From: Streptomyces sp. Root431
Lineage (GTDB): Bacteria > Actinomycetota > Actinomycetes > Streptomycetales > Streptomycetaceae
Direction: 5' to 3'
NCBI RefSeq assembly: GCF_001426585.1
Contig: NZ_LMEI01000013.1
Span: 462,462-526,461 of the forward strand
DNA: 64,000 nucleotides
The position numbers and the translations under genes were made by a program. The notes under the pieces were generated by a model that searched no databases, was not told the origin of the DNA, and worked only from the letters and a program-made list of their open reading frames with translations. Positions 19,422-27,104 of this stretch are shown piece after piece (the first letter of the stretch is position 1; each line of letters starts with the position of its first letter).

Positions 19422-20272
19422 CCGGCCTCGTTTTGTTCGGCTGCCCAGCGCTTGGCGAGCTCCGCCGCCTTGCGGGCCGCCTCGGCGACCGCCTCGGGGC
19501 CGCCCTCGGTGCCCGCGCGCGCCGCCGCGTAACCGACCAGGAAGGTGGTCAGGGGCGCGGCGGGGCGGGCCACTCCGTGGGCGGCGTCACGGGCCAGGTC
19601 GAGCAGCACGCCGGTGTCGACGTCCAGCTCGATGCCCAGTTCGTCCTTGACTGCGGTGATCCATTCGTCCAGCACGGTCCCATGCTCCCTGATGCGGGCC
19701 CGGGCCGCGGCAATGTCCTCCCAGGTGTCGCAGTCGAAGGAGGCGAGGGACCCGGCGGCGACCCGGGTGAGGCTCAGCCCCTCCGTGAGGCGCCGCAACG
19801 GCAGGTGGGCCAGACCGCCATGATCGTGCGTGAGCCGGGTCAGCTCGCGTACCAGCGGTGCGGTCCGGTACGCGGCGACGAGCGGCTGGTCCCGGCCGTC
19901 GCCGTCGGTGAGGAAGGCCGCCTCCGCCTCGGGTGCCTCGGCGAGCGCCGCCAGGAGCCGCCGGACGGTGTCCCGGTCGAGGAAGGGCAGGTCGGCGGAG
20001 AGGACGAGGAGAATCCCGGCGTCCGTCTCGCGCACCCCGGCGTCGACGGCGGGGAGCGGGCCCCCGCCGGGCGGTTCCTCCCTGGTCCAGCGGACGGGGC
20101 GGACGGTCGGGCGCGGGTCCCCGACGACCACGGTCCGGCCGGCGTCGGGGCAGGCCGCGAGCACCCTGTCGAGGAGCGTCCGGCCCCCGACCCGTACCCC
20201 GGGCTTGTCGGAGCCGCCGAGGCGCCTGGCGGCGCCCCCGGCGAGCACGACGGCGTCGTATGCGGTGGTCAC
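19418..20272 (-). CDS. mobA: MobA-type nucleotidyltransferase fused to DUF6457
   Basis: 284-aa protein. Residues 1-190 form a molybdenum cofactor guanylyltransferase-like domain: signature VVLAGGAARRLGGSDKPGV, LLDRVLAACP, metal-binding Asp in LLVLSADLPFL, and DQPLVAAYRT. Residues 200-284 are a small helical domain of the DUF6457 type (LDEWITAVKDELGIELDVD...). This domain is common in actinobacteria near Moco genes and is fused here. The GTG start at 20272 is placed just before the first beta-strand; the upstream frame lacks support. Coupled to moeA by a 4-nt overlap. Confidence 0.85.
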   Translation of the reverse strand: MTTAYDAVVLAGGAARRLGGSDKPGVRVGGRTLLDRVLAACPDAGRTVVVGDPRPTVRPVRWTREEPPGGGPLPAVDAGVRETDAGILLVLSADLPFLDRDTVRRLLAALAEAPEAEAAFLTDGDGRDQPLVAAYRTAPLVRELTRLTHDHGGLAHLPLRRLTEGLSLTRVAAGSLASFDCDTWEDIAAARARIREHGTVLDEWITAVKDELGIELDVDTGVLLDLARDAAHGVARPAAPLTTFLVGYAAARAGTEGGPEAVAEAARKAAELAKRWAAEQNEAG

Positions 20273-20354
20273 CCCAGCAGTATGGGCCGCCGGGCACCGC
20301 GGCCGTCCGGCCCGTCCCACCAAGAGAGACGGGCCGGGCCGGAGCGCCCGGTCG

Positions 20355-21740
20355 TCAGACCGTGCGGAGCAGGACCGCGGGCTGCTCGACGCAGTCCGCC
20401 ACGTACCGCAGGAAGCCGCCCGCCGTGCCGCCGTCGCAGACGCGGTGGTCGAAGGTGAGCGAGAGCTGCACCACCTGACGGACGGCCAGTTCGCCCTGGT
20501 GGACCCAGGGCTTGGGGATGATCCGGCCGACGCCGAGCATCGCGGCCTCGGGGTGGTTGATGATCGGCGTCGAGCCGTCGACCCCGAACACCCCGTAGTT
20601 GTTCAGGGTGAACGTGCCGCCCGTCAGATCGGCCGGTGTGAGCGTGCCCTGTCGGGCCGACTCCGTGAGCCGGGCGAACTCCGCCGTGAGCGACTCGGCC
20701 GTCCGCGTCCCCGCGTCCCTGACCACCGGGACGACCAGGCCGCGCGGGGTCTGGGCGGCGAAGCCGAGGTGTACGGCCGGCAGCCGCACGATCTCCCGGG
20801 CGGCCGTGTCCACCGTGGAGTTGAGCTCGGGGAACCGGTCCAGGGCGTGGGCGCAGATCCGGGCGAGGAGCGCGAGCAGCGAGATCTTCGGCCCGCCCGC
20901 CGTGTTCATGGCCCGCCGGGCCGCCATCAGCTCGGTCGCGTCGGCGTCGACCCAGCAGGTCGCGTCCGGGATCTCCGTACGGCTGCGCGAGAGCTTGTCC
21001 GCCACCGCGCCACGGAGCCCGCGCAGCGGAATCCGCTCCCCGGCCGCCGCGACAGAGGTCGCCGCGGGGCTCGCGGCGGGCGTGGAGCCGGGCGCAGGGG
21101 CGGCGACCGGCCGCTCCAGGGCCGCGAGGGCGAGCTCCACGTCGGCCCGCAGGATCAGCCCCTCGGGCCCCGATCCGCGCACCTCCCGCAGGTCGAGCCC
21201 TCGGTCCCGGGCCAGCTTCCGCACGAGCGGCGAGATGACGGGCACCGGCCCGGCGGACGCCGGAACCGCTGCTGCCACGGCCACGGGCGCCGGAGCGGCG
21301 GCCGGGGCCTTGGGGGCCGTCGGAGCCGGGGCGGCCGTCGGGCTCGTGTGCTTCACCCGTCGGCGGCGGGCGGCGGGCCCCGCCGTGCCGTAGCCGACGA
21401 GCACGTTGCCCGAGTACTCAGAGGAGACGGCGGACTCGGCCGCCGTGGGGGCGGCTTCCGGAGCCGCCTCGGCGAGCTCCTCCGGCGCACCCGTGCCCCC
21501 GACCGCGACCGTCAGGAGCGGCGCGCCGACGGGCAGTTCGGTGCCCTCCTCGCCGTACCGGGCGGTGACGACGCCGCCGTACGGGCAGGGCACCTCGACC
21601 ATGGCCTTGGCCGTCTCGACCTCGACGACCGGCTGGTCGATCGCGACGACGTCGCCGACGGCGACGAGCCAGCGGACGATCTCGGCCTCGGTGAGTCCCT
21701 CGCCGAGGTCGGGCAGCTTGAATTCGAGCACCTGGGCCAT
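20355..21740 (-). CDS. bkdC2: Branched-chain alpha-keto acid dehydrogenase E2 (second complex)
   Basis: 461-aa dihydrolipoamide acyltransferase. The lipoyl domain is residues 1-78 with lysine in VETAKAM. The peripheral-binding domain is near 170-205 (PVISPLVRKLARDRGLDLREV). The catalytic domain is residues 230-461 with the active-site histidine in LTFDHRVCDGG. Its start overlaps the E1beta stop (TGATG). The layout parallels the first complex at the window start but the sequence is clearly different, so these are paralogous complexes rather than a recent duplication. Confidence 0.95.
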   Translation of the reverse strand: MAQVLEFKLPDLGEGLTEAEIVRWLVAVGDVVAIDQPVVEVETAKAMVEVPCPYGGVVTARYGEEGTELPVGAPLLTVAVGGTGAPEELAEAAPEAAPTAAESAVSSEYSGNVLVGYGTAGPAARRRRVKHTSPTAAPAPTAPKAPAAAPAPVAVAAAVPASAGPVPVISPLVRKLARDRGLDLREVRGSGPEGLILRADVELALAALERPVAAPAPGSTPAASPAATSVAAAGERIPLRGLRGAVADKLSRSRTEIPDATCWVDADATELMAARRAMNTAGGPKISLLALLARICAHALDRFPELNSTVDTAAREIVRLPAVHLGFAAQTPRGLVVPVVRDAGTRTAESLTAEFARLTESARQGTLTPADLTGGTFTLNNYGVFGVDGSTPIINHPEAAMLGVGRIIPKPWVHQGELAVRQVVQLSLTFDHRVCDGGTAGGFLRYVADCVEQPAVLLRTV

Positions 21741-22795
21741 CAGCTCTGCGCCTCCCACTGCAGCCGCGCCACCGCGTCCAGGATCCGGTCCACGCCGGGC
21801 AGATGGTGCCGCTCCAGCATGGGCGGCGGGTACGGGATGTCGAAGCCCGCGACCCGCAGCACCGGCGCCTCCAGATGGTGGAAGCAGCGCTCGGTCACCC
21901 GCGCGGCGATCTCCGCGCCGGGGCCGGCGAAACCGTTCGACTCGTGGACCACGACCGCGCGGCCGGTGCGCCGCACCGACTCGCAGACCGTCTCGTCGTC
22001 GAAGGGCACGAGCGAGCGCAGGTCGACGACCTCCAGGTCCCAGCCCTCGGCCTGGGCGGCCTCCGCCGCCTCCAGACAGACCGGCACCGACGGGCCGTAG
22101 GTGATCAGGGTGGCGCCGGTGCCCCGACGCCGTACGACCGCCTTGCCGATCGGCTCGACGGGCGCGGGCGCCTCGGGCGACCAGTCGGACTTCGACCAGT
22201 ACAGCCGCTTGGGCTCCAGGAAGACCACCGGGTCGTCGGAGGCGATGGCCGCGCGCAGCAGCCCGTAGGCGTCCTCGACGGTCGCCGGGGTGACGACGTG
22301 CAGGCCCGGGGTGGCCATGTAGTAGGCCTCGGAGGAGTCGCTGTGGTGCTCGACCCCGCCGATCCCGCCGCCGTACGGGACGCGGATGACGAGCGGCATC
22401 GGCATCGCGCCGCGCGTGCGGTTCCGCATCTTCGCCACATGCGAGATCAGCTGCTCGAACGCCGGGTACGCGAAGGCGTCGAACTGCATCTCGACGACCG
22501 GCCGCAGGCCGTACATGGCCATGCCGACGGCCGCGCCGAGGATGCCCGCCTCGGCCAGCGGGGTGTCGGTGCAGCGGTCCTCGCCGAACTCCTTGGCGAG
22601 CCCGTCGGTGACCCGGAAGACGCCGCCGAGCGTGCCGACGTCCTCGCCCATCACGTGGACGGTCGGGTCCTCGGCCATCGCGTCGCGCATGGCGCGCTGG
22701 AGCGCCTGCGCCATCGTCGCGGGCTTGGGCTTCCCGGCGGCCTTGGCTCCCTTGGCCGTCTTGGCCGCCTCGGAGCCGGTCGTCGCGGTCGTCAT
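21740..22795 (-). CDS. bkdB2: Branched-chain alpha-keto acid dehydrogenase E1 beta (second complex)
   Basis: 351-aa beta subunit. Motifs: VHVMGEDVGTLGGVFRVTDGL, DTPLAEAGILGAAVGMAM, PYGGGIGGVEHHSDSSEAYY, and transketolase C-domain VVVHESNGFAGPGAEIAA. An Ala/Lys-rich N-terminal extension of about 30 residues precedes the core. ATG 22795 is preferred over GTG 22798 because the GGTGAGG box sits 4 nt before the ATG. The ATG shares a base with the E1alpha stop codon. Confidence 0.95.
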   Translation of the reverse strand: MTTATTGSEAAKTAKGAKAAGKPKPATMAQALQRAMRDAMAEDPTVHVMGEDVGTLGGVFRVTDGLAKEFGEDRCTDTPLAEAGILGAAVGMAMYGLRPVVEMQFDAFAYPAFEQLISHVAKMRNRTRGAMPMPLVIRVPYGGGIGGVEHHSDSSEAYYMATPGLHVVTPATVEDAYGLLRAAIASDDPVVFLEPKRLYWSKSDWSPEAPAPVEPIGKAVVRRRGTGATLITYGPSVPVCLEAAEAAQAEGWDLEVVDLRSLVPFDDETVCESVRRTGRAVVVHESNGFAGPGAEIAARVTERCFHHLEAPVLRVAGFDIPYPPPMLERHHLPGVDRILDAVARLQWEAQS

Positions 22796-23946
22796 CACGC
22801 CTCACCCTCGGCGTCGAGCTCGGCACGCAGCAGCGCCGCCTGCTCGCGCAGCTGTGCGGTCTGCTCCGCGTACACGTGGGAGAACAGGTCCATCGGATCG
22901 AGCACCGGCTCGGCGTTCATCCGCTCGCGCAGGTCCGCCGCCATCGTCTCGGCGGCCTCGGCTGCGGCGCGCTTGCCGTCCTCGTCGAGCAGGCCGCGCT
23001 CCGTCAGTTCCCGCTCGAGGATCAGGATCGGGTCGTGCGCCCGCCAGGTCTCGACCTCGCCGGACGCGCGGTAGCGGGTGGCGTCGTCGGCGTTGGTGTG
23101 GGCGTCGATCCGGTACGTGATGGCCTCGACGAGGGTGGGGCCGCCGCCGCGCCGCGCGCGGGCCACGGCCTCGGTGAGCACCTGGTGGACGGCGACCGCG
23201 TCGTTGCCGTCGACGAGCCGGCCCGGCATCCCGTACCCGACGGCCTTGTGGGCGAGGGAGGGGGCCGCGGTCTGCTTGGCCAGCGGCACGGAAATCGCGA
23301 AGCCGTTGTTCTGCACGAGGAAGACCACGGGGGCCTTCCAGACGGCCGCGAAGTTCAGCGCCTCGTGGAAGTCGCCCTCGCTGGTGCCGCCGTCGCCGAC
23401 CATGGCGAGCGCGACCACGTCGTCGCCCTTGAGGCGGGCGGCGTGGGCCAGGCCCACCGCGTGCGGGAGCTGGGTGGCCAGCGGGGTGGAGAGCGGCGCG
23501 ATGCGGTGCTCGCGCGGGTCGTACCCGGTGTGCCAGTCGCCGCGGAGCAGCGTCAGGGCCTGGACGGGGTCGAGGCCGCGGGCGACCGCCGCGAGGGTGT
23601 CGCGGTACGAGGGGAAGAGCCAGTCCCGCTCCTCCAGGGCGAGGGCGGCGGCGATCTCGCACGCCTCCTGGCCGGTGGTGGACGGGTAGACGGCGAGCCG
23701 GCCCTGCTTGGTGAGCGCGGTGGCCTGCGTGTTGTACCGGCGGCCGCGGATCAGCTCCGCGTACAGCCGGAGCAGCAGCGCGGGGTCGGCGTCGGCCACG
23801 GCGTCCGTGCCGAGCACGCGCAGCGGCTCGGCGTCGGGCAGCAGCGGGGCGGGGTCGGTACGCGGCTGCCACGCCGGCGGCGGGGTGGGCCGGTAGGCGG
23901 GAACGGCACCGGGCGGCTCTTGGACTGTCGAACTGCGCTGTTGCAA
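22795..23946 (-). CDS. bkdA2: Branched-chain alpha-keto acid dehydrogenase E1 alpha (second complex)
   Basis: About 383-aa alpha subunit with thiamine-diphosphate motif GDGGTSEGDFHEALNF...QNNGFAIS (about residues 180-215). Other conserved blocks are YNTQATALTKQGRLAVYPST and the AHTNADDATRYR phosphorylation-loop-like segment. The start is uncertain: GAGGAGG stands 8 nt before TTG 23946, while GTG 23955 abuts the box and earlier codons lack one. First gene of the operon and divergent from bkdR, whose product is its expected regulator. Confidence 0.9.
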   Translation of the reverse strand: MQQRSSTVQEPPGAVPAYRPTPPPAWQPRTDPAPLLPDAEPLRVLGTDAVADADPALLLRLYAELIRGRRYNTQATALTKQGRLAVYPSTTGQEACEIAAALALEERDWLFPSYRDTLAAVARGLDPVQALTLLRGDWHTGYDPREHRIAPLSTPLATQLPHAVGLAHAARLKGDDVVALAMVGDGGTSEGDFHEALNFAAVWKAPVVFLVQNNGFAISVPLAKQTAAPSLAHKAVGYGMPGRLVDGNDAVAVHQVLTEAVARARRGGGPTLVEAITYRIDAHTNADDATRYRASGEVETWRAHDPILILERELTERGLLDEDGKRAAAEAAETMAADLRERMNAEPVLDPMDLFSHVYAEQTAQLREQAALLRAELDAEGEA

Positions 23947-24017
23947 CGAGTCCACCTCCTCGTGGGAGCGGGCATAAGACCCGAAGGCGGGTGGCGCGAG
24001 TGTGGCGCGCCTCACCT

Positions 24018-24031
24018 ACCGATTGTTCGGT
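24018..24031. promoter_or_regulatory. ACCGA(N4)TCGGT palindrome in the bkdA2-bkdR divergent promoter
   Basis: ACCGA-TTGT-TCGGT, a perfect 5-bp inverted repeat with a 4-nt spacer. The same motif with other spacers occurs at 27036 and 31713 in the paa promoters, so one TetR-type regulator may control all three. A perfect DnaA box (TGTGGACAA) lies nearby at 24066-24074. Confidence 0.65.
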
Positions 24032-24132
24032 CGTGGAGGCATTTTGGCTACAGGCACCTCCAGCCTGTGGACAAACGGTTCTCCACAGCCTGGGATAGGA
24101 GCAGGTCGTCCACCGGAGAGAGGCGGGGGGAC

Positions 24133-24759
24133 ATGGCGGATGAACAAATGGCCGTCGATCGGAGCGGGGCTCCGGCCGATGCCACGGGCGAAACGCCGGG
24201 AGAGGCACTCGGCGGGGCACACGGCGGGCCGCTCGGCGGCACCGAGGCCGAGGTGCCCGGCGAGGCCCTGAGCGCCCCCATCGGCGTGCCGACGGGCGTC
24301 CTGCCGGCACGCCCGCTGGACGCGATCGACCGCGACATCCTGAGGTTGCTGCAAACGGACGGCCGCGCCTCGGTACGGTCCGTGGCCGAGCGGGTGCACG
24401 TCTCCCGGGCCAACGCCTACGCGCGGATCAACCGGCTCATCGACGACGGGGTGATCCGCGGCTTCAGCGCCCGGGTCAACCACGAGCGGGCGGGGCACGG
24501 CGCCTCCGCCTACATCACGCTCAAGATCGTCCAGAACTCCTGGCGGACGGTCCGAGAGCAGCTGAAAACCCTCCCGGGCGCCACGCACATCGCGCTGGTC
24601 AGCGGGGATTTCGACGTCCTGCTGCTCGTGCACACCCCCGACAACCGGACGCTGCGCGAGCTGGTCCTCACCCGGCTCCAGTCGATCCCCGAGGTGCTGT
24701 CCACCCGCACCCTGCTGGTCTTCGAGGAGACGGACCTCAACACCGACCACCGCCTCTGA
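24133..24759 (+). CDS. bkdR: Lrp/AsnC-family regulator of branched-chain keto-acid dehydrogenase
   Basis: 208-aa feast/famine regulator. A Gly/Glu/Pro-rich N-terminal extension of about 60 residues precedes the AsnC helix-turn-helix (about 64-115: LDAIDRDILRLLQTDGRASVRSVAERVHVSRANAYARINRLI). The RAM effector-binding domain follows (about 125-200). BkdR proteins in Streptomyces bind the divergent promoter and control the adjacent bkd operon in response to branched-chain amino acids. ATG 24133 is preceded by GGCGGGGGG. The final 13 nt including the stop are tandemly repeated downstream. Confidence 0.9.
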   Translation: MADEQMAVDRSGAPADATGETPGEALGGAHGGPLGGTEAEVPGEALSAPIGVPTGVLPARPLDAIDRDILRLLQTDGRASVRSVAERVHVSRANAYARINRLIDDGVIRGFSARVNHERAGHGASAYITLKIVQNSWRTVREQLKTLPGATHIALVSGDFDVLLLVHTPDNRTLRELVLTRLQSIPEVLSTRTLLVFEETDLNTDHRL

Positions 24760-24778
24760 CCACCGCCTCTGACCACCG
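24745..24778 (+). repeat. 13-bp tandem duplication across the bkdR stop codon
   Basis: GACCACCGCCTCT occurs at 24745-24757 and again at 24758-24770, followed by a third partial copy. The stop TGA is formed at the junction of copies 1 and 2 and again after copy 2. Confidence 0.85.
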
Positions 24779-24786
24779 GAAACGCA

Positions 24787-24810
24787 GGACGGCCCCCGAA
24801 GGGGCCGTCC
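24787..24810. terminator. Bidirectional terminator between converging bkdR and tetR
   Basis: GGACGGCCCC-CGAA-GGGGCCGTCC: a perfect 10-bp stem with a GNRA-like tetraloop, placed between two converging genes. Confidence 0.8.
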
Positions 24811-24827
24811 GTGGGTCCTCAAGGCGC

Positions 24828-25421
24828 TCAGCGAGCCGTCCGCAGCCCGTCGAAGGCCAGGTGGGCGACGGTCTCGGCGAGCTGCTCCCGCTCGCCCACC
24901 GCGTCCGGATGCGGCCGGTACCACTCCACCAGCGAGTTGATCATGCCGAAGAGGAGCCGGGTCGCCAGCCGTATGTCCACGTCCGCCCGAAGGTCGCCCT
25001 CCGCCGCCGCGGCCTTCAGCAGATCGGCCACCCGGTGGTCGAACTCGCGCCGCCGCTCCATCGCCCACCGCTCGGTCGCGGTGTTGCCCCGCACCCGCAG
25101 CAGCAGCGTCACGTACGGCAGCTCCGCGATCAGCACCTCCACGGTCCGCCGCGTGACGTACTCGACCCGCTCGACGGCCCGGCCGCGCACCGCCCCCGGC
25201 TCGTCGAGCACCGCGAAGAGCCCGTCGAGCGCCCGGCTGACCGCGCGCCGCAGCAGCTCCTCCTTGCCGGACACGTGGTGGTAGATCGACGACTTGGAGA
25301 TCCCCGCCGCCTTGGACAGGTGCTCCATCGAGGTGCCGTCGTAGCCGCGCTCGTTGAAGACCCGCACGGCGACCGAGAGCAGCGTCTCGGGCGTGTACGT
25401 GTCGCGCTTCGCCGTGGTCAT
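24828..25421 (-). CDS. paaR: TetR-family regulator, PaaR-like
   Basis: 197-aa TetR repressor. The helix-turn-helix is residues 10-55 (PETLLSVAVRVFNERGYDGTSMEHLSKAAGISKSSIYHHVSGKEEL). The rest is an all-helical ligand domain with LLRVRGNTATERWAMERRREFDHRV and IRLATRLLFGMINSLVEWY. It is translationally coupled to paaH (TGATG) and lies among phenylacetate genes. PaaR regulators of this family sense phenylacetyl-CoA or related acyl-CoAs. The three ACCGA(N4)TCGGT palindromes nearby are its likely operators; regulator-site pairing is inferred. Confidence 0.8.
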   Translation of the reverse strand: MTTAKRDTYTPETLLSVAVRVFNERGYDGTSMEHLSKAAGISKSSIYHHVSGKEELLRRAVSRALDGLFAVLDEPGAVRGRAVERVEYVTRRTVEVLIAELPYVTLLLRVRGNTATERWAMERRREFDHRVADLLKAAAAEGDLRADVDIRLATRLLFGMINSLVEWYRPHPDAVGEREQLAETVAHLAFDGLRTAR

Positions 25422-26980
25422 CAGGAGTCCTGCCCTTCCTGGGCGTAGCCCCGACGGGCGATGGCCAGGCTCGGCGCGTACCGCCCCGTCGGGTAGCGCT
25501 CGTGCAGCGACGAGAGCAGGTCCCGTACGCGCTCGTGCCCCACCTTTCCGGCCCACTCCAGCGGGCCGACGGGGTAGTTGACCCCGAGCCGCATCGCCGT
25601 GTCCACGTCCTCCGCGGTGGCGACACCCCGGTCGACGGCGTCCGCGGCGACGTCGGCGAGCATCGCGACCGTACGGGCGACGATCATGCCGGGCACGTCA
25701 CCGATCACGGACACCTCCTTGCCGAGCGCCTGGAAGAGGCCCACGGCCTCCGCGAGGCTCTCGGCGGAGGTGTGCTCGCCGGTCGACAGCACGATCCGGC
25801 TCGCGCGCGCGTAGTCCAGCGCGAGATCGAAGTAGATGATCTCGTCCGTGGAGTACTCGAAGGCGCTCTCGCCGTCCGCGAGGCAGAGCCGAGCTCCGCC
25901 GGGCAGCAGGACGTACCCGTTGCCGCCCTTGCGCCGGACCTCGATCCCGGCCTCCTCGAAGAGCCCGATCAGCGGCTCCGCGGGCCCCAGCTCACCCCGG
26001 ACCGCGATCCGCGCGGGCGCCTCGGCCGGCGGCGCGTTGTGCGGCTCGGGCCGCTCGGCGCCCTCCGCGTACGAGAACCAGCCCTGCCCCGACTTGCGGC
26101 CGAGTCGTCCCGACTCGACGAGCCGCCGCTGCGCGAGCGACGGCGTGAACTTCGGGTCCTGGTAGAAGGACTCCCAGACGGAGCGGGTGACGGCCTCGTT
26201 CACGTCCTGGCCGATGAGGTCCGTGAGCTCGAAGGGCCCCATGCGGAAGCCGCCGCACTCGCGCAGGGCCGCGTCGATGGTGGCGGGGTCGGCCGCGCCC
26301 TCCTCGTAGACCCGCAGCGCCTCCGCGTAGAAGGGGCGCGCGACCCGGTTCACGATGAAGCCGGGGGTGTCCGCGCAGCGCACCGGCGTCTTGCCCCAGC
26401 CCTTCATCGTCTCGTACGCGCGCGTGGCGACGTCCTCGTCGGTGGCGAAGCCGCTGACGACCTCGACGAGCGGGAGCAGCGGCGCCGGGTTGAAGAAGTG
26501 GAGTCCGACGAACCGGCCGGGCAGGCGCAGCCCTCCCGCGATCGCGGTGACGGAGAGGGACGAGGTGTTGGTGGCGAGGACGGCGTCGTCGCCGACGACC
26601 TTCTCCAGGTCGGCGAAGAGCTGCTGCTTGACGGGGAGGCGCTCGACGATCGCCTCGACGACGAGCGCCGCGTCCGCGAGCTCCCCGAGCTCCTCCGCGG
26701 CGTGCAGCCGTCCGACGGCCGCCTCGCGCGCGGCGGCGTCCATGCGGCCCTTCTCCACGAGCCGGTCCAGGCGGGCGGTGAGGGCGGCCACGGCCTCCCC
26801 GGCCCGGCCGGGGGCGCTGTCGTAGAGCCGTACGGGATGGCCGGCGACCAGCGCGACCTGGGCGATCCCCTGGCCCATGGTGCCGGTGCCGACGACGGCG
26901 ACGGTGCGGTCCTGTGCGAGGGCGGTGATCTCACTGGCGGTCACGTCGTCGCTCCCCCTGACGGTCACGTTGGCGCTCAT
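25421..26980 (-). CDS. paaH: 3-hydroxyacyl-CoA dehydrogenase (3-hydroxyadipyl-CoA dehydrogenase type)
   Basis: 519-aa enzyme with two successive C-terminal 3HCDH domains. The NAD-binding Rossmann motif is VAVVGTGTMGQGIAQ (about residues 27-41). Others are EAIVERLPVKQQLF, LATNTSSLSVTAIA, GLHFFNPAPLLPLVEVV with the catalytic His, and DTPGFIVNRVARPFYAEALR. The second half repeats the C-domain fold (GDVPGMIVARTVAMLADVAADAV). In phenylacetate degradation PaaH oxidises 3-hydroxyadipyl-CoA. ATG 26980 has GGGAGG 9 nt upstream. First gene of the paaH-paaR operon. Confidence 0.9.
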   Translation of the reverse strand: MSANVTVRGSDDVTASEITALAQDRTVAVVGTGTMGQGIAQVALVAGHPVRLYDSAPGRAGEAVAALTARLDRLVEKGRMDAAAREAAVGRLHAAEELGELADAALVVEAIVERLPVKQQLFADLEKVVGDDAVLATNTSSLSVTAIAGGLRLPGRFVGLHFFNPAPLLPLVEVVSGFATDEDVATRAYETMKGWGKTPVRCADTPGFIVNRVARPFYAEALRVYEEGAADPATIDAALRECGGFRMGPFELTDLIGQDVNEAVTRSVWESFYQDPKFTPSLAQRRLVESGRLGRKSGQGWFSYAEGAERPEPHNAPPAEAPARIAVRGELGPAEPLIGLFEEAGIEVRRKGGNGYVLLPGGARLCLADGESAFEYSTDEIIYFDLALDYARASRIVLSTGEHTSAESLAEAVGLFQALGKEVSVIGDVPGMIVARTVAMLADVAADAVDRGVATAEDVDTAMRLGVNYPVGPLEWAGKVGHERVRDLLSSLHERYPTGRYAPSLAIARRGYAQEGQDS

Positions 26981-27035
26981 AGGAGTGATCCTCCCCGATG
27001 GGTTTTCCACAGGATCGACGGACCCCCTTGTCCCG

Positions 27036-27049
27036 ACCGATCGTTCGGT
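27036..27049. promoter_or_regulatory. ACCGA(N4)TCGGT palindrome in the paaH-paaN divergent promoter
   Basis: ACCGA-TCGT-TCGGT, midway in the 124-nt gap between divergent paaH-paaR and paaN. Identical arms to the sites at 24018 and 31713. A near-perfect DnaA-like 9-mer (TTTTCCACA) lies at 27003. Confidence 0.75.
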
Positions 27050-27104
27050 TACTCTAACTCCGTACGCGTCTCCCTGCCCAGCTCGACGAGGAGTTGGTCC
27101 ATCC

